Notes: generated from the letters alone by a model not told the origin. Counted from the stretch's first letter, positions 19,067-28,263 are shown. The stretch is DNA of 49,008 nt from Actinomycetota bacterium (GCA_027315345.1 DAHUYE010000017.1:1-49008), one strand, 5' to 3'. Program-made: numbers and translations.

Positions 19067-19858
19067 TCAGCGCTTGCGGCGGATGGCCCGGCCCAGGCGG
19101 GTGATGGGGTCGAAGTACCGGTCCACCACCCGCTCCTTCATGGGGATGAGGGCGTTGTCGGTGATGTGGATGTGCTCGGGGCAGACCTCGGTGCAGCACT
19201 TGGTGATGTTGCAGTAGGGCAGGCCCAACTCCTCCCGGGCCAGGGGGATGCGGTCGCCCGTGTCGTGGGGGTGCATCTCCAGCTCGGCTATCCGCATCAG
19301 GAACCGCGGCCCGGCGAAGTGCACCTTGTTCTCGTCATGGTCCCTGATCACGTGACAGACGTTCTGGCACATGAAGCACTCGATGCACTTGCGGAACTCC
19401 TGGCTGCGTTCGACGTCGCGCTGGGCCATGCGCCGCTTCCCATCGGCGTCCTTGGGCTTGGGCTGGAAGGCCGGGATCCGCTTGGCCATCTCGTAGTTGA
19501 AGGAGACGTCGGTGACCAGGTCCTTCATGACCGGGAAGGTTTTCATGGGGGCCACGGTGATGTCCTGGCCCGGCTCGAAGGTACTCATCCGGGTCATGCA
19601 CATGAGCCGGGGCAGGCCGTTGATCTCGGCGCTGCAGGATCCGCACTTGCCCGCCTTACAGTTCCAGCGCACGCCGAGATCGTTGGCCTGGGTGGCCTGG
19701 ATGCGGTGGATGACGTCGAGGACGACCTCGCCCTCCCGGTACTCGACTTCGTAGAGCTTGAAGTCGCCCCCCGAGGCGTCGCCCCGCCACACCTGCATGT
19801 TGACCATGTCCGGGCCCTTGGAGGCCGATCGGGGGCTGTCGGTGCTGACGTCGGTCAT
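19067..19858 (-). CDS. sdhB: succinate dehydrogenase iron-sulfur subunit (Sdh1 type)
   Basis: Carries electrons from the flavin subunit to the quinone site. In 263 residues the three clusters are visible: [2Fe-2S] with Cys67, 72, 75 and 87 (NCKAGKCGSCS...LMCMT), [4Fe-4S] with Cys158, 161, 164 (CIECFMCQNVC) and [3Fe-4S] with Cys in TKCCTEVCPEHI. The layout resembles mycobacterial Sdh1 rather than the enterobacterial SdhB. Its ATG overlaps the sdhA stop by 4 bases, so it is the last and translationally coupled gene of the sdhC-sdhA-sdhB transcript. Confidence 0.94.
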   Translation of the reverse strand: MTDVSTDSPRSASKGPDMVNMQVWRGDASGGDFKLYEVEYREGEVVLDVIHRIQATQANDLGVRWNCKAGKCGSCSAEINGLPRLMCMTRMSTFEPGQDITVAPMKTFPVMKDLVTDVSFNYEMAKRIPAFQPKPKDADGKRRMAQRDVERSQEFRKCIECFMCQNVCHVIRDHDENKVHFAGPRFLMRIAELEMHPHDTGDRIPLAREELGLPYCNITKCCTEVCPEHIHITDNALIPMKERVVDRYFDPITRLGRAIRRKR

Positions 19859-21657
19859 TTGGCCGGCTCCTCGAAGAGCGCCTTCAGTTCATCGGGCATC
19901 TCGGGCAGGGGCTCCTGGGTGATGGTGGTCTCACCCGTAGAGTCGCGGTGGATGGTGTTGTTGATCTTGGACCAGTAACCGGACGTGGAGGGGAAGTCGT
20001 CGCGGGTGTGCCCGCCTCGGGACTCCTCCCGGAGCAGGGCGCAGCGGGCCACCGCCTCGGACACCGTCAGCAACGACTCCAGGTCGAGGGCGAGGTGCCA
20101 GCCCGGGTTGAACTGGCGGTGTCCTTCCACGGCCACGTTCTTGGCCCGCTCCTTGAGCTGGCCGACCTTCTCGATGGCCTCCTCCAGTTCGGAGCGGACC
20201 CGGATGATGCCGACCAGCTTGTGCATGGTGTCCTGCAGCTCGTATTGGAGGCTGTAGGGGTTCTCCCCCGTGGTGCGGTTGAAGGGATCGAGGGCCTCGG
20301 CCGTGAGCCGGTCGACCTCGGAATCGGCCACCTGGGGGGCGGCGCCGAGCCCCTGGGCGTATTCTGCCGCGGCCAGGCCGGCCCGGCGCCCGAAGACCAG
20401 CAGGTCCCCCAGCGAGTTGCCACCCAGCCGGTTGGAGCCGTGCATGCCGCCGGCCACCTCACCGGCGGCGTAAAGGCCGGGGATGGTGGACTGGGCGGTG
20501 TCCGCGTCCACCTTCACCCCGCCCATCACGTAGTGGCAGGTGGGGCCGATCTCGAAGGGGGTGGCGGTGATGTCGACGTCGGCCAGCTCCTTGAACTGGT
20601 GGTACATCGACGGGAGCCGGCGGCGGATGAAGTCGGCCGACCTCCGGGAGGCGATGTCGAGGTAGACCCCGCCGTGCTCGGTGCCCCGGCCCGCTTTGAC
20701 CTCGGAGTTGATGGCCCGGGCCACCTCGTCCCGAGGAAGCAGCTCAGGGGGCCGGCGGTTGTTGATGTGGTCCTCGTACCAGCGGTCGGCCTCGGCTTCG
20801 CTGTCGGCCGTCTCAGCCGCGAAGACCTCCGGGATGTAGTCGAACATGAAGCGCTTGCCATCGGTGTTGCGCAGGACGCCACCGTCGCCTCGCACCGACT
20901 CGGTGACCAGGATGCCCCGCACCGAAGGGGGCCAGACCATCCCGGTGGGATGGAACTGCACGAACTCCATGTCGATGAGATCGGCCCCGGTGGAAAGAGC
21001 CAGGGAGTGGCCGTCACCGGTGTACTCCCAGGAGTTGGAGGTGACCTGCCAGGCCTTTCCGATCCCGCCGGTGGCCAGGATGACGGCCTTGGCCCGGAAG
21101 AGCACGAACCGTCCCGTCTCCCGCCAGTAGGCGAGGGCGCCGGCCACCCGGCCTTCATCGAGGATCAGCTTATGAACCTTGCACTCCATGAACACGGCCA
21201 TGCCCTGGGACACGGCCCGCTGCTGGAGGGTGCGGATCATCTCCAGGCCGGTGCGGTCACCGACGTGGGCCAGGCGGGCGTAGCGGTGGCCACCGAAGTC
21301 CCGCTGGGAGATGAGGCCTTCCTTGGTCCGGTCGAAGAGGGCGCCCCACTCCTCCAGTTCCAGCACCCGGTCGGGCGCCTCCTGGGCGTGGAGCTGGGCC
21401 ATGCGCCAGTTGTTGAGCATCTTGCCCCCGCGCATGGTGTCGCGGAAGTGGACCTGCCAGTTGTCCTCCGACCAGACGTTGCCCATGGAGGCGGCTATGC
21501 CGCCCTCGGCCATGACGGTGTGGGCCTTGCCCAGCAGCGACTTGCAGATGACCGCCGTCCTGGCCCCCTGGGCCTGGGCCTCGATGGCGGCCCGCAGGCC
21601 GGCCCCGCCGGCGCCCACCACGATCACATCGAAGTCGTGCGTCTCCAGATCGGCCAT
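19855..21657 (-). CDS. sdhA: succinate dehydrogenase flavoprotein subunit
   Basis: Oxidises succinate to fumarate with covalent FAD. The 600-residue protein has the Rossmann motif DVIVVGAGGAGLRAAIEA, the FAD-attachment His in KAHTVMAEGGIAAS, the dicarboxylate site elements (QFHPTG, the HYVMGGVKVD loop) and GSNRLGGNSLGDLLVFGRRAG. The C-terminal helical domain follows. It starts one base after the sdhC stop, within a tight operon. Confidence 0.96.
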   Translation of the reverse strand: MADLETHDFDVIVVGAGGAGLRAAIEAQAQGARTAVICKSLLGKAHTVMAEGGIAASMGNVWSEDNWQVHFRDTMRGGKMLNNWRMAQLHAQEAPDRVLELEEWGALFDRTKEGLISQRDFGGHRYARLAHVGDRTGLEMIRTLQQRAVSQGMAVFMECKVHKLILDEGRVAGALAYWRETGRFVLFRAKAVILATGGIGKAWQVTSNSWEYTGDGHSLALSTGADLIDMEFVQFHPTGMVWPPSVRGILVTESVRGDGGVLRNTDGKRFMFDYIPEVFAAETADSEAEADRWYEDHINNRRPPELLPRDEVARAINSEVKAGRGTEHGGVYLDIASRRSADFIRRRLPSMYHQFKELADVDITATPFEIGPTCHYVMGGVKVDADTAQSTIPGLYAAGEVAGGMHGSNRLGGNSLGDLLVFGRRAGLAAAEYAQGLGAAPQVADSEVDRLTAEALDPFNRTTGENPYSLQYELQDTMHKLVGIIRVRSELEEAIEKVGQLKERAKNVAVEGHRQFNPGWHLALDLESLLTVSEAVARCALLREESRGGHTRDDFPSTSGYWSKINNTIHRDSTGETTITQEPLPEMPDELKALFEEPAK

Positions 21658-21658
21658 G

Positions 21659-22477
21659 TCAGAAGAACCTCGGGTCGTGTATGGCTCCGCTGGCCACCAG
21701 GCGGACGTAGACGTCGGTGAGCCCGACGGCCACCAGGCTGACCCAGGCCAGTCCCATGTGGTGCTCGTTGAGGAAGCTGACCCGCTTCCAGAGCCAGTAG
21801 CGGGTGGGGCCCTTGGACAGGGCGTTGAGATGGCCTCCGCAGAGATGGCGGCACGAGTGGCACGACAGGGTGTAGGTGAGCAGCAGCAGGGCGTTGACGA
21901 ACAGGATCAGGGTGCCCAGTCCCAGGCCCCGGCTGGTCACCAGGCTCCCGGCGGCGCTCACGGTGATCATGTGGGTGCCCTTCCACGCCTCCCACAACAG
22001 AATGATCGGGAAGGGGATGACCAGGTAGAGGGCATAGCGGTGCAGGTTCTGCACCAGCAGGGGGAAGCGGCTCTCACCGGTGTACTTACCGTGGGGCTCG
22101 GGCACGGCGCAGGCCGGTGGGGAGAACCAGAAGGACCGGTAGTAGGCCTTGCGGTAGTAGTAGCAGGTGCCCCGGAACATGAGAGGGAACGGAAGCATCA
22201 GGATGGCGGCCGAGAAGGGCCACCAGTTGACCAGGTGCCAGGTGGTGCCGGCCCCGCAGCGGTTGGTGATGCAGGGGGAGAAGAAGGGGGACAGGTAGTC
22301 CCTCCCCACCGTGGCCCCGGCGAAGTAGTCATGAGGCGTGAAGGTCGACCACGTCGAGTAGATGACGAAGGCGGTCAGGCCCGCCGCCGTCAGGGCCGGC
22401 TGCAGCCACCACCGGTCCACCCTCAGGTTCTGGGCCGGTCGGGTACCCCGGCCGGCTTGGACGGTTGTGACCGCCAA
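21659..22477 (-). CDS. sdhC: succinate dehydrogenase membrane anchor (actinobacterial Sdh1 SdhC-like)
   Basis: Single fused membrane subunit of the actinobacterial Sdh1 class, 272 residues. About five hydrophobic helices are visible (near 28-45, 83-100, 150-168, 190-210 and 245-262). It carries an unusual cysteine/histidine cluster SCHSCRHLCGG on a loop after the fourth helix, a feature I recall from mycobacterial Sdh1 membrane proteins, possibly a cofactor site. First gene of the operon; a candidate promoter lies at 22573-22602. Confidence 0.85.
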   Translation of the reverse strand: MAVTTVQAGRGTRPAQNLRVDRWWLQPALTAAGLTAFVIYSTWSTFTPHDYFAGATVGRDYLSPFFSPCITNRCGAGTTWHLVNWWPFSAAILMLPFPLMFRGTCYYYRKAYYRSFWFSPPACAVPEPHGKYTGESRFPLLVQNLHRYALYLVIPFPIILLWEAWKGTHMITVSAAGSLVTSRGLGLGTLILFVNALLLLTYTLSCHSCRHLCGGHLNALSKGPTRYWLWKRVSFLNEHHMGLAWVSLVAVGLTDVYVRLVASGAIHDPRFF

Positions 22478-22572
22478 CTTGGCGCCTCCTCGGCTCTAGC
22501 GCCGGCCCTCGGTCTCTCGGGCCGTCTGTCCCTGGCGGCGGCCGGCCCACCCGGGCAGGGCCACCAGGGCGA

Positions 22573-22602
22573 ACCCTAAGCCCGGTTTTGCCGATAAGTC
22601 AA
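22573..22602 (-). promoter_or_regulatory. candidate sdh operon promoter
   Basis: Reading the minus strand, TTGACT (22597-22602) and TAGGGT (22573-22578, matching the actinobacterial TAnnnT form) are separated by 18 bases. A start near 22565 would give a leader of about 90 bases before sdhC. Position and spacing are right; activity is inference. Confidence 0.5.
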
Positions 22603-22621
22603 AGACATGTTGACACTTGCT

Positions 22622-22642
22622 TTCATAGGCAGTACCTATGAA
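22622..22642. promoter_or_regulatory. LysR-type T-N11-A dyad operator
   Basis: Perfect inverted repeat with 8-base arms TTCATAGG and CCTATGAA around CAGTA. It contains T-N11-A (T22626, A22638), the classical binding form of LysR regulators. It ends 3 bases before the regulator's GTG and lies about 20 bases beyond the sdh -35 box, well placed for autoregulation and control of sdh. A TTGACA at 22610-22615 may be the regulator's -35. Confidence 0.7.
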
Positions 22643-22644
22643 GC

Positions 22645-23565
22645 GTGGAGTTGCACCAGCTGCGCTACTTCGTGGCCGTGGCCGAGGAGCGCCACTTCAC
22701 CCGGGCCGCTGCCCGGCTGGGGGTGGCCCAGCCCTCGGTCAGCTCCCAGGTCCGCAAGATGGAGGCCGAGCTGGGAGGGCCGCTGTTCGACCGGGCCCCG
22801 GCCGGGGTGGGCCTCACCCAGGCCGGGGAGGTCCTCCTGCCTCTGGCCCGCCGGGTGCTCGACGACCTGGACGACGCCCTCTCCCAGGTGCGGGAGGTGG
22901 GAGCCCTGGGCCGGGGCCGCCTGGCTGTGGGAGCCACGCCCAGCCTGTCCACCGGCCTGCTCCCCGCCGCCCTGGCCCGCTTCCACCGGGCCCACCCCGG
23001 CGTGGCCGTCAGCCTGTTCGAGGAGGGCTCCGGGGGCCTGGTGGAGCGCCTGGAGTCCGGCGAGGTGGAGCTGGCCCTGGTCATACTCCCCCTGCACCAG
23101 TCCCGGCTGCGGACCCGGGAGCTGGCCAGCGAGGAGCTGGTCCTGGTCACGGCGGCGGACCACCCCCTGGCCGGGCGCAGCGGGGTGACGGTGGAGGATC
23201 TCCGCAACGTCGCCCTGGTCATGTTCCGGGAGGGCTATGACCTGCGGACGGCCACTTTCGCCGCTTGCAACCAGGCCGGCTTCGACCCCGTGCTGGTGAC
23301 CGAGGGCGGGGAGATGGATGGGGTCCTGGCCATGGTCGGCGCCGGCATGGGCGCGGCGGTGGTGCCCAGCATCGTGGCCGCCACCCGGCCGGAGTTGAGG
23401 ACCATCCGCTTCCGGCCGCCGAGCCTGCGCCGGACCATCGGGCTGGCCCGCCGGGAGGACCGGGCCGCCTCCCGGGCCGCCACCGCCTTCGAGGCCGAGG
23501 TGGAGACCCTGGTCAGAGGGGGGGACTGGCCCGGGGTGGCTCCGGCCGGCCTGATGGTCTTGTGA
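22645..23565 (+). CDS. LysR-family transcriptional regulator
   Basis: A 306-residue LTTR. The N-terminal winged helix (ELHQLRYFVAVAEERHFTRAAARLGVAQPSVSSQVRKME, residues 2-40 or so) is canonical, followed by the linker helix and a periplasmic-binding-protein-like effector domain (LAVGATPSLS, ELALVILPL, ELVLVTAADHPLA, GMGAAVVPSIVA). GTG start without a separate leader. Divergent from the sdh operon with a dyad at its start, so it most likely controls itself and perhaps sdh. Effector unknown. Confidence 0.93.
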   Translation: MELHQLRYFVAVAEERHFTRAAARLGVAQPSVSSQVRKMEAELGGPLFDRAPAGVGLTQAGEVLLPLARRVLDDLDDALSQVREVGALGRGRLAVGATPSLSTGLLPAALARFHRAHPGVAVSLFEEGSGGLVERLESGEVELALVILPLHQSRLRTRELASEELVLVTAADHPLAGRSGVTVEDLRNVALVMFREGYDLRTATFAACNQAGFDPVLVTEGGEMDGVLAMVGAGMGAAVVPSIVAATRPELRTIRFRPPSLRRTIGLARREDRAASRAATAFEAEVETLVRGGDWPGVAPAGLMVL

Positions 23566-23578
23566 GGAGGGGCTCCGC

Positions 23579-24412
23579 CTAGGAGGGCACAGTTTGGAGG
23601 CGGCCCTGGAGGGTGGCGCTGAGGGCGAGTTGGCCTCCCGGTCCGGGGGTGAGATCCAGGACGTACTGACCCCCGCTCAGATCGATGGAGGTGACCGTGA
23701 TCGTGCCCTGCCGGGTCCGGACCGTCATGTTCCCCTGGGCCTGCACCGCCCCGGGGCCGATGAGGTGGAGGGCCATGGGTGGGCGGTACAGGGTGGCGCC
23801 TCCCGAGGTGACCAGGACGGTGTCGGGCCCGGCGCTGAAGTCGGCCGACGGCTCGGCGCTGGCCAGGCCGCTGGTGCCGACCGCCACCGGAGTGGCTATC
23901 TCATAGGACCCTGACTCCCAGCGCCGCTCGGCCCCGTCCAGGTACCAGGTCGATCCCGAGCCGCCGACGGTGACGTTGACCCGCCCTGGGACCAGGCCTC
24001 CGTTGCCCAGGATGCTGAGCGGCTGGCCCCCGTACCAGTAGATGGTCTCGCCCGGCTGGTTCCCGATGGTGGCGTTGTAGATGTAGGCCGAGCCCTGCCC
24101 CCGGACCGGGATGGTTATGAGCATGGGCGTGATCAGGGCCGGCCCGGTGGCACCGGCAGCGCTGAGGCTGGTGACGGTGCCGCTGACCAGGGCCTGGCCG
24201 GGGGGCAGGGGAACCGTGGTGGGGGTCGAGGAGGTTGGCGCCGGGCGGGTCCGTGTCCGGACCGGGGGGCCCGCGGCGGCGGGGGAGTGGTGCCGGTTGA
24301 GGACCACCACCGCCCCGGAGGCGTCGGCGGTGAGCAGGACGACCACGGCCACGGCCGCCAGCACCATGGCCCGGTGCGCTCGGCGGGGCTGGGGGGCGGG
24401 AAGCCCGGACAC
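23579..24412 (-). CDS. membrane-anchored extracytoplasmic protein, unknown function
   Basis: A 277-residue protein from GTG. An Arg-rich N-terminus leads into one membrane helix (about 16-38, MVLAAVAVVVLLTADASGAVVV), then a Pro/Thr-rich linker (50-72) and a Gly/Ser/Thr-rich beta-type domain (75-277) with no recognised family. Convergent with lysR (13 bases apart) and divergent from the moxR gene with only 24 bases between the starts. Looks like a surface-exposed beta domain on a stalk. Confidence 0.65.
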   Translation of the reverse strand: MSGLPAPQPRRAHRAMVLAAVAVVVLLTADASGAVVVLNRHHSPAAAGPPVRTRTRPAPTSSTPTTVPLPPGQALVSGTVTSLSAAGATGPALITPMLITIPVRGQGSAYIYNATIGNQPGETIYWYGGQPLSILGNGGLVPGRVNVTVGGSGSTWYLDGAERRWESGSYEIATPVAVGTSGLASAEPSADFSAGPDTVLVTSGGATLYRPPMALHLIGPGAVQAQGNMTVRTRQGTITVTSIDLSGGQYVLDLTPGPGGQLALSATLQGRLQTVPS

Positions 24413-24436
24413 GGCCGGGAGCGTAGGCTCGCTCCG

Positions 24437-25840
24437 ATGACCTCACGACCCGCCACCCTCGGTCAGCTGCGCGAAGCCGGCTGGCAATCCGTCCCGGTCA
24501 AGGAGGAAGTTCGCCGTAACGCGGTGAAGCGGATCGCGGCCGGAGAGCCCGTCGTGAAAGGCGTGATGGGCTACGAGGACACCGTTCTGCCGCAGCTCGA
24601 GAACGCCCTCCTGGCCGGCCACGACATCATCCTCCTGGGGGAGCGGGGCCAGGCCAAGACCCGGATGATCCGATCCCTCACCGATCTGCTGGACGAATGG
24701 CTGCCGATCGTGGCCGGCTCCGAGATCAACGATGACCCCTACCACCCCGTCTCCCGCCACGCCCGGGACCTGGTGGCGGAGCGGGGCGATGACACCCCTA
24801 TCGAGTGGATCCACCGCGACACCCGCTTCGGGGAGAAGCTGGCCACCCCGGACACGTCCATCGCCGACCTGATCGGTGAGGTCGATCCCATCCGGGTGGC
24901 CGAGGGCCGCTATCTGTCCGATGAGCTGACCATCCACTACGGGCTGGTACCCCGCACCAACCGCGGCATCTTCGCCATGAACGAGTTGCCCGACCTGGCC
25001 GAGCGCATCCAGGTGGGCCTGCTCAACGTGCTGGAGGAGCGCGACGTGCAGATCCGCGGTTACAAGCTGCGCCTGCCCCTCGACGTGATGCTGGTGGCCA
25101 CCGCCAACCCGGAGGACTACACCAACCGGGGCCGGATCATCACGCCGCTCAAGGACCGCTTCGGGTCCCAGATCCGCACCCACTACCCCCTCGAGATCGA
25201 GACGGAGTTGGAGGTTGTCCGCCAGGAGTCCAACGCCCTGGAGGCGGAGGGGCTCCGGGTGCAGGTGCCCGAGTTCATGGCCGAGATCGTGGCCACTCTG
25301 AGCCACCTGGCCCGGTCCAGCTCCAAGATCAACCAGCGCTCCGGTGTGTCGGTCCGTCTCTCCATCGCCAACTACGAGACCCTGGTGGCCAACGCCGCCC
25401 GTCGGGCCCTGCGGGCGGGCGAGCCGGACGTTGTCCCCCGGGTCAGCGACCTGGAGTCACTGGTGTCCTCCACGGCCGGAAAGGTCGAGATCGAGACCCT
25501 GGACGAGGGTCGGGACGAACACGTCATCGACCAGCTGGTCAAGCAGTCGATCCTCACCGTGTTCAAGAGCCGCTGTCCGATCGAGCGGTTCAAGGACGTG
25601 GTGACGGCCTTCGAGGAGGGCGTGGTCGTGCATGCCGGGGACGACGTGGGCTCGGCTCGTTACGTCGACGCTCTGGCCTCCATGCCGGTGCTCAAGACCC
25701 CGGTCATGGACCTGGCCGGCAGCGAGACCCCGGCGGCGGTGGCCAGCGCCATGGAGTTCGTGCTCGAGGGCCTGCACCTGTCCAAGCGGCTCAACAAGGA
25801 GGCCACCGGCGGGCGGGCCACCTACCGGGGGCGCAACTGA
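24437..25840 (+). CDS. MoxR/magnesium-chelatase-like AAA+ ATPase
   Basis: A 467-residue AAA+ protein of the ChlI/MoxR group. Seen: a nucleotide loop IILLGERGQAKTRMIRS (variant of Walker A), Walker-B-like NRGIFAMNELPDLAERIQVGLLNVLEERDVQIRGYKLRLPLDVMLVATANPED read in pieces as the presensor and sensor 1, and the helical lid KDRFGSQIRTHYPLE. Partner is the VWA protein that starts at the very next base after its stop, the standard two-part MoxR-VWA chaperone arrangement used to insert metals or mature protein complexes. Client unknown. Confidence 0.88.
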   Translation: MTSRPATLGQLREAGWQSVPVKEEVRRNAVKRIAAGEPVVKGVMGYEDTVLPQLENALLAGHDIILLGERGQAKTRMIRSLTDLLDEWLPIVAGSEINDDPYHPVSRHARDLVAERGDDTPIEWIHRDTRFGEKLATPDTSIADLIGEVDPIRVAEGRYLSDELTIHYGLVPRTNRGIFAMNELPDLAERIQVGLLNVLEERDVQIRGYKLRLPLDVMLVATANPEDYTNRGRIITPLKDRFGSQIRTHYPLEIETELEVVRQESNALEAEGLRVQVPEFMAEIVATLSHLARSSSKINQRSGVSVRLSIANYETLVANAARRALRAGEPDVVPRVSDLESLVSSTAGKVEIETLDEGRDEHVIDQLVKQSILTVFKSRCPIERFKDVVTAFEEGVVVHAGDDVGSARYVDALASMPVLKTPVMDLAGSETPAAVASAMEFVLEGLHLSKRLNKEATGGRATYRGRN

Positions 25841-27850
25841 GTGAGCAGATTCCGGTACTCGCGCTGGGACGGCACCCAGGTCGGCTTCGAGCTCGACGCT
25901 GAGGACGTACTGTCCGAGATCACCGACGATCTGCTCTACCACGGGGATCTGAACGCCGCCCTCCGGCGCATGATGCAGTCCGGCTTCGAGGACCGCAACG
26001 GGGAGCGGGTGGAGGGCATGCGGCAGCTGTTGGAGAAGCTGCGCCGTCGACGCCGGGACGAACTGGAGCGCTACGACCTGGGCGGCGTCTATGACGACAT
26101 TGCCGAGCAGCTCCGCGAGGTGATGGACACCGAGCGGGCCGGCATCGAAGCGCTGGTGGAGGAGGCCCGCCAATCGGGCGACCAGCGCCGCCAGGAGGTC
26201 ACCGAAGGGGTGGCCGAGGAGCGCCGCCTTCAGTTGGACATGGTCCCCCCCGATCTGGCCGGCCAGGTCCGGGCCCTGCAGGAGTACGAGTTCACCTCCT
26301 CCGAAGCGCGCGAGCGCTTCGACGAGCTGATGGACAAGCTGCGCCAGCAGCTGATGCAGAGCTACTTCAACCAGATGGCCGGCGCCCTGCAGAACACTTC
26401 GCCCGAGCAGATGCAGGCCATGAAGGACATGTTCAATGCCCTCAACCGCATGCTCGAGCAGCGAGAGGCGGGGGAGCCGATCGACCCCAGCTTCGAGTCC
26501 TTCATGGAGCAGTTCGGCCAGTTCTTCCCGGGCAACCCCCAGAGCCTGGACGAGTTGCTGGAGCAGATGGCCCAGCAGATGGCGGCCATGCAGTCCATGC
26601 TCAACTCCATGACGCCCGAGCAGCGGGCTCAGCTCCAGGGTCTGGCCAACCAGCTGCTTGAGGACATGGACCTGCGCTGGCAGATGGACCGGCTGTCCAA
26701 CAACCTGCAGGCGGCCTTTCCCCAGGCCGGGTGGGACCGTCAGTACAACTTCAGCGGCCAGGATCCGCTCGGCTTCGCCGAGGCGGCCGGGCTCATGGAC
26801 CGCCTGGGGGACATGGACCAGCTGGAGAACCTGCTGCGCTCGGCCAACAGCCCCGGCGCCCTGGCCGACGTGGACATCGACCGGGCCCGGGAGCTCATGG
26901 GCGATGAGTCGGCCCGCTCCCTGGAGCGCCTGTCGGAGCTGGCCAAGATGCTGGAGGAGGCCGGGCTGATCGAACAGCGGGGGGGCCGCTATGAGCTCAC
27001 CCCCCGGGGGATGCGCCGGATCGGCCAGAACGCCCTCTCCGACCTGTTCTCCAAGCTGGCCCGGGACCGCCTGGGCCGCCACCAGGCCGATCCCACCGGG
27101 GTCGGCCACGAGCGGGCCTATGAGACCAAGCCCTACGAGTTCGGGGATCCGTTCAACCTCAGCATCGAACGCACCGTCCGCAATGCGCTGACCCGCTCCG
27201 GGGGCGGAACGCCCATCCGCCTGTCCCCTCAGGACTTCGAGGTGGAAAGGACCGAGACCATCACCCGGGCCGCCACCGTTCTCATGGTCGACCTGTCCCT
27301 GTCCATGCCGATGCGGGACAACTTCCTGGCCGCCAAGAAGGTGGCCATGGCCCTGCACTCGCTGATCTCCAGCCAGTTTCCCCGGGATTATCTAGGCATC
27401 GTGGGCTTCAGCGAGGTGGCCCGGGAGCTCAAGCCCGAGCAGCTACCCGAGGTGTCCTGGGACTTCGTCTACGGCACCAACATGCAGCACGGCTTCGTCC
27501 TGGCCCGCCGCATGCTGGCTCGCCAGAGCGGCACCAAGCAGATCATCATGATCACCGATGGGGAGCCGACCGCCCACATAATGAGCGGGGGAGAGGTCTT
27601 TTTCCACTACCCGCCCGTCTATGAGACGGTGGAGGCCACCCTCACCGAGGTGGCCCGCTGCACCCGTGAAGGCATCAAGATCAACACCTTCATGCTGGAC
27701 GCCACCGGCTATCTCAAGGACTTCGTGGAGAAGCTGACCAGGATGAACCAGGGTCGGGCCTTCTTCACCACCCCGGAAACACTGGGCGATTACGTCCTGG
27801 TCGACTTCATCGAGCAGCGCCGGGCCATGAGGTCGAGCCGGCCGGCCTGA
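25841..27850 (+). CDS. VWA-domain protein, partner of the MoxR ATPase
   Basis: A 669-residue protein from GTG directly adjoining the moxR stop. Residues 1-440 are helical and charged, rich in Gln/Met/Glu (coiled-coil-like, with repeated QM pairs around 240-270). Residues about 475-650 form a von Willebrand A domain with the MIDAS motif as DLSLSMP (Asp about 484), a conserved Thr region and ITDGEPT (about 571). In MoxR systems the VWA protein binds the client through a metal site while the ATPase supplies force. No membrane helix, so cytoplasmic. Confidence 0.88.
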   Translation: MSRFRYSRWDGTQVGFELDAEDVLSEITDDLLYHGDLNAALRRMMQSGFEDRNGERVEGMRQLLEKLRRRRRDELERYDLGGVYDDIAEQLREVMDTERAGIEALVEEARQSGDQRRQEVTEGVAEERRLQLDMVPPDLAGQVRALQEYEFTSSEARERFDELMDKLRQQLMQSYFNQMAGALQNTSPEQMQAMKDMFNALNRMLEQREAGEPIDPSFESFMEQFGQFFPGNPQSLDELLEQMAQQMAAMQSMLNSMTPEQRAQLQGLANQLLEDMDLRWQMDRLSNNLQAAFPQAGWDRQYNFSGQDPLGFAEAAGLMDRLGDMDQLENLLRSANSPGALADVDIDRARELMGDESARSLERLSELAKMLEEAGLIEQRGGRYELTPRGMRRIGQNALSDLFSKLARDRLGRHQADPTGVGHERAYETKPYEFGDPFNLSIERTVRNALTRSGGGTPIRLSPQDFEVERTETITRAATVLMVDLSLSMPMRDNFLAAKKVAMALHSLISSQFPRDYLGIVGFSEVARELKPEQLPEVSWDFVYGTNMQHGFVLARRMLARQSGTKQIIMITDGEPTAHIMSGGEVFFHYPPVYETVEATLTEVARCTREGIKINTFMLDATGYLKDFVEKLTRMNQGRAFFTTPETLGDYVLVDFIEQRRAMRSSRPA

Positions 27851-27865
27851 TCGGCGCAGGACTGG

Positions 27866-27898
27866 AAAACCCAGGTTTTTCGGGAAATCCGGCTTTCC
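27866..27898 (+). terminator. hairpin pair after the moxR-VWA operon
   Basis: AAAACC-CA-GGTTTT followed by another T (27866-27880), then GGAAA-N6-TTTCC (27883-27898). The first resembles a short intrinsic terminator with a T-run. They lie between the VWA stop and the whiB promoter region. Short stems make this tentative. Confidence 0.4.
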
Positions 27899-27972
27899 TC
27901 TTGCATTAATCCGCGTCCGGGGGGATGATGACAGAGTTGTAATTACATCGGTGAGAGTAGAGGGAGGCACCG

Positions 27973-28263
27973 ATGGAGATGGCTCTTAATCTGAATGGCG
28001 CAAACGAGCGGCAGGCCTGGCAGGAACAGGCCAACTGCCTGGGCGTGGACCCGGACCTTTTCTTTCCCGAGCGGGGCGCATCGACCCGGGAGGCCAAAGA
28101 GGTCTGCCGGGGTTGCGTCGTGAGGGAGGACTGCCTCGAGTTTGCGCTGGCCAATGGCGAGAAGTTCGGCATTTGGGGCGGACTGTCCGAGCGGGAGCGT
28201 CGCCGCATCCGCCGGGCCCGCGCCATGGCCCGGCGTGCCCCTGGTGCCTCGGCCACGGCCTAG
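27973..28263 (+). CDS. WhiB-family iron-sulfur transcription factor
   Basis: A 96-residue Wbl protein. Four cluster ligands Cys22, 45, 48 and 54 (C-Xn-CRGC-X5-C), the turn GIWGGLSERERR and an Arg-rich C-terminal helix RRIRRARAMARR are all present. The composition is closest to the WhiB/WhmD (WhiB2) developmental type. ATG with GGGAGG 5-6 bases upstream. Its stop overlaps the stop of the convergent ftcD in a shared CTAG. These proteins bind sigma factor region 4 and respond to NO or oxygen; targets here are unknown. Confidence 0.93.
   Translation: MEMALNLNGANERQAWQEQANCLGVDPDLFFPERGASTREAKEVCRGCVVREDCLEFALANGEKFGIWGGLSERERRRIRRARAMARRAPGASATA

Noticed and set aside
25457-27358. 633-codon open frame on the minus strand
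   Set aside because: Antisense of the MoxR and VWA genes; long His/Leu/Gly-rich frames arise from third-position GC bias.
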